Below are positions 61,366 through 64,000 of a stretch of DNA of 64,000 bases, in pieces; the stretch's first letter is position 1, and each line of letters starts with the position of its first letter. Both the position numbers and the translations under genes were made by a program. The stretch lies in the NCBI GenBank assembly GCA_036785705.1, contig JAWUZG010000015.1:1116001-1180000 (forward strand), read 5' to 3'. The notes beneath the pieces were generated by a model. That model ran no database searches, had not been told where the DNA came from, and saw nothing but the letters and a program-made list of their open reading frames with translations. This DNA comes from Acanthornis magna (Eukaryota; Chordata; Aves; Passeriformes; Acanthizidae).

Positions 61366-63766
61366 TGCCCTGCTCTTCCACTGAATTCCCCTTCGCTGTG
61401 TGAGTCCTACGGAATTCAGGCAGCCCTTGCGAGGCTGGAGCTGACCCATCGAGTGCCCATCCCATGATTTTCGTAGAATCACTTCAACCCACTATGCAAA
61501 AGTGAAGGAGAATGGAGGCAAGCGCTCTGCCAAAACACAACATCTTTTGAACAAAGTAACTGCACTGAAATGTCCTGGTTTATTTTCACCCTGGGCTCCC
61601 CAAGCCTCTCCCTTCTCTCCCAGAATGATAACAGGCACAAAAATTAAATAGAAGTTCTCCAAGAACACACAAAATGCAATGAAAGGCAATATATCACAGG
61701 GCTGGATGGCATTCCTGGGAAGCTGGGGGAGGGAAGGAGGGATGGAACAGAGCAGGTGCTGACTAAGATACATCACAGACCCCCAAAAAGCTAGGGCTTA
61801 TCCTCAGGGCAGGAACTCCACACACTGGGCTTCACTTCAATGGAGCAGCAAAGGAAATGTGCCCAGCACAGCTGTGGGGTTGGACTGTGGTGTCCAGAGG
61901 AGCACAGCAAGTGCCACCCCAGCACCACAGCTGCAGACCCCTCAAAAACACCTCTCACTTCCCTAAAGCCACAATTCCATCCCCACTGCTGACTGCTGAG
62001 GGCAGAGGAGCTGGAAAAAGATGGGTTTTTGGGGGGGTTTCCAAGAAGTGCCCTTCCTGCTCAGCCAGAGGGCTGCAGGATGGACACAGGGGCCAGGGCT
62101 GTCCCACTGACACCAGGATCAGCTCCAGGGAAAGGAAGGAGCAACAGCCAAGCCCAGTGCTGGAGCAGGATCCAGGCATCTCTGAGCAGCAGCTGCCCCA
62201 CAGGGAATGCTCTGGGATCCTGACAGCAGCGCTTCCAGGCACCTGAAACACTCCCCAGGGCATCACATGCAAGCCCAATACCCTGGAAACACCAGGAATC
62301 AGCGCTGATTTGCTTATAGTAAGCAAGAACACCTTTAATTTCACAGGCACCTCCTCCTTCATTAAAGATCCTGCTCTCCAGGGGTTTGCTCCTCACTGGG
62401 GCAGGAAATGAACAGACAGAAAATGCCATTTAATTGGGGATAAAGCTCCATCTTTGCCTGTCAGAATTCTGTATCATTTAAAACCAAGTGTGGAGCAGGT
62501 GTGAGATGGCACCAGCTCTGGATGTGCAGAAAAAAGGCTGACACGAGCAGCATGGTGTGGGAGAGAATCAGGCAGTGCAACTTCAAAACTCCTGCTCCCT
62601 CTGGGTTCTTTCTTCCTTTGCCCCCTCCAACTTCCCTGAAAAATTGACTTTTGGAATGGGTGAGAAGAAATGGCATCTCAGGAAGTCAAGGGGTTTGAAA
62701 GGAAGAGAATGGCCTCTGAAATGGTCCCTGGAAATGTGGGGCAGGGCTGGTGCTGGTGTTGAGGACGGAGAGGGGAGGACCATCAGCACAGCCATGAGGC
62801 TCCAGGTGACCTGGAGCTGTCCTGAGGTCCAACCTAAACCTCTCCTGCCACAGCTCCAGCTGTTCCCTCAGGTCCTGGCTCTGGCCAAGTGACATCGAGG
62901 TGCTGATGTCTGCCTTGGGAGCTGAGTCCGGTGGGGAGAGAATTCCTGCTTTCCCTCAGCTCTCCCAGCCCCTCTCTCCATGCTCCAGCACCAGGAGGAG
63001 CAATGGGATAAATCACTTTAATGCTGAGGGTTTCAGATGGCCTTCTGCAGAGAGCAGAGTCAGAGCAAGGAGAGCTTATGGATGTGTTCTGCTCCTCGTT
63101 ACAAGGAAAAGGAAACCTGGAGTTCATCTTTGGGGCTGCTGGGGAGACTCCATGGAATTCAAAGCAGCTCAGGTGGCTCAAGCCTTCCCAAAACAGCTTC
63201 CATGGCTGAGGCTTTTCCACCGGAAGAAGCTCCAAATCAGAATCCTCACATGTGCCCCTCCGTGTTGAGAACTTCTCCAGCTTTCCATGGGAGCTTGGAT
63301 CTGACTGTGCCCCAGCCCTTCCTCTGCAGAAAAGCAGGGGGTGAGTGTGAGCCCTGAGCACTGGGAGGCACTGGGAGAGACTGGGAGGGATCCTGGAGAA
63401 AAACCAAACCATTTGATTGCACCCCAAAGGCAGAGTGGCTTAATGACTGCTCCTCCTGGAAAAGAGATGCCTGAAGCAGCAGAGCAGAGGGCCCTGCCCT
63501 TTGTGCTTCTCCAGATGTTATCTGGAACACCCTGGATTGATTGAAATCTATTTTTCTAACGAATACCTTTTCTCTCCTCTAGTGGGAGAGGAAATAGGGA
63601 GGAATCCCATTTAATTGATGCACTTTAATGAACTGCCTGTCCTGTCAAAGCCCTGCTCCTGTTTTCTGGTGCAAATTCACAGCCTTTCATTCTAAGCAAT
63701 CCCTCAGTTTGGCTCCAGTCTCCCAGTGATCTTTAAATGTCGTATTTCCTCCCCAGTGAATCCATA
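61366..63766. other. Sequence upstream of the candidate 5' exon, no gene seen
   Basis: No CpG cluster, TATA-box promoter or exon pair is evident. It contains one short CR1 remnant. AT-rich words occur at 61620-61700 and 63540-63640. Confidence 0.5.
62825..62895 (-). mobile_element. CR1 LINE internal fragment, 'cctgagctgg' type
   Basis: Inverted: gtccaacctaaacctctcct, gccacagctccagctgttcc, ctcaggtcctggctctggcc. Only the part around ctccagctgttccct is kept. Confidence 0.6.
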
Positions 63767-63900
63767 CTCACAGAATCACAGCACAGTTTGGGTTGGAAGG
63801 GTCCCTGAAGATCATCATCATTCCAACTCCCTGCAATGGGCAGGCTCTTTAGATCCTGCAACTCTCACTTCTCTGCCCATCCCACCTCAGGCTGGGTTTC
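63767..63900 (-). mobile_element. CR1 LINE 3' fragment
   Basis: Inverted: actcacagaatcacagcaca, gtttgggttggaagggtccc, gatcatcatcattccaactc, caatgggcaggctctttaga. It fades before the window ends. Confidence 0.82.
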
Positions 63901-64000
63901 TCCAGCCACTGAGCACATCAGACCCTTTTCCTGACCCAAGTTTTCACCTGGGATGCTGCTCAGGGAATGTGCTGGGAGCTGGCTCTGCTCCCACTGATGC

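Overview
This is vertebrate nuclear DNA, most likely from a bird and probably a songbird. It is dense in CR1 LINE 3' ends: I count about 40 fragments, 5'-truncated and on both strands, several ending in the CR1-type octamer ATTCTRTG. It also holds LTRs that look like common avian ERVL-type elements, and its only clear protein-coding sequence is one exon of the RNA-binding protein gene RALY. GC content is high and simple tandem repeats are frequent, as on a bird microchromosome. RALY lies on chromosome 20 in chicken as far as I recall; the species cannot be named from this window.

Layout. At 2072-2336 on the minus strand is the first coding exon of RALY, with start codon, nearly a whole RRM domain and both splice sites. 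RALY is therefore transcribed right to left, and everything to the right should be its long 5' intron or upstream DNA. Two same-orientation copies of one LTR-like element (1471-2038 and 2641-3169) stand immediately on either side of this exon. An 85-bp stretch at 60200-60284 has a strong minus-strand acceptor and donor and no ATG, and is my best candidate for a non-coding 5' exon of RALY. No CpG-island promoter is visible, so the main promoter probably lies beyond position 64000.

The 58 kb between these points holds no other recognisable gene. It consists of CR1 fragments (three broad 3'-end types plus one older, AT-richer element near 38.6 kb), an LTR at about 34.54-35.19 kb interrupted by a CR1, a solo LTR at about 53.68-54.37 kb, and a set of minisatellites: 24-bp at 42.6 and 43.1 kb, 11-bp at 50.3-51.1 kb, 31-bp at 59.4-60.1 kb, and a GGGAA array at 21.5 kb. 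The minisatellites and GC-rich CR1s create long open frames, up to 513 codons and often on both strands, which I do not regard as genes. AT-richer low-repeat islands (around 12.3-14.2, 30.1-30.8, 44.1-44.4 and 57.1-58.0 kb) are where conserved regulatory elements would be sought first.

I see no bacterial-type system, CRISPR array, rRNA or tRNA gene. The most unusual features are the LTR-flanked RALY exon, the indel-free 31-bp minisatellite beside the candidate 5' exon, and the higher-order 11-bp minisatellite.
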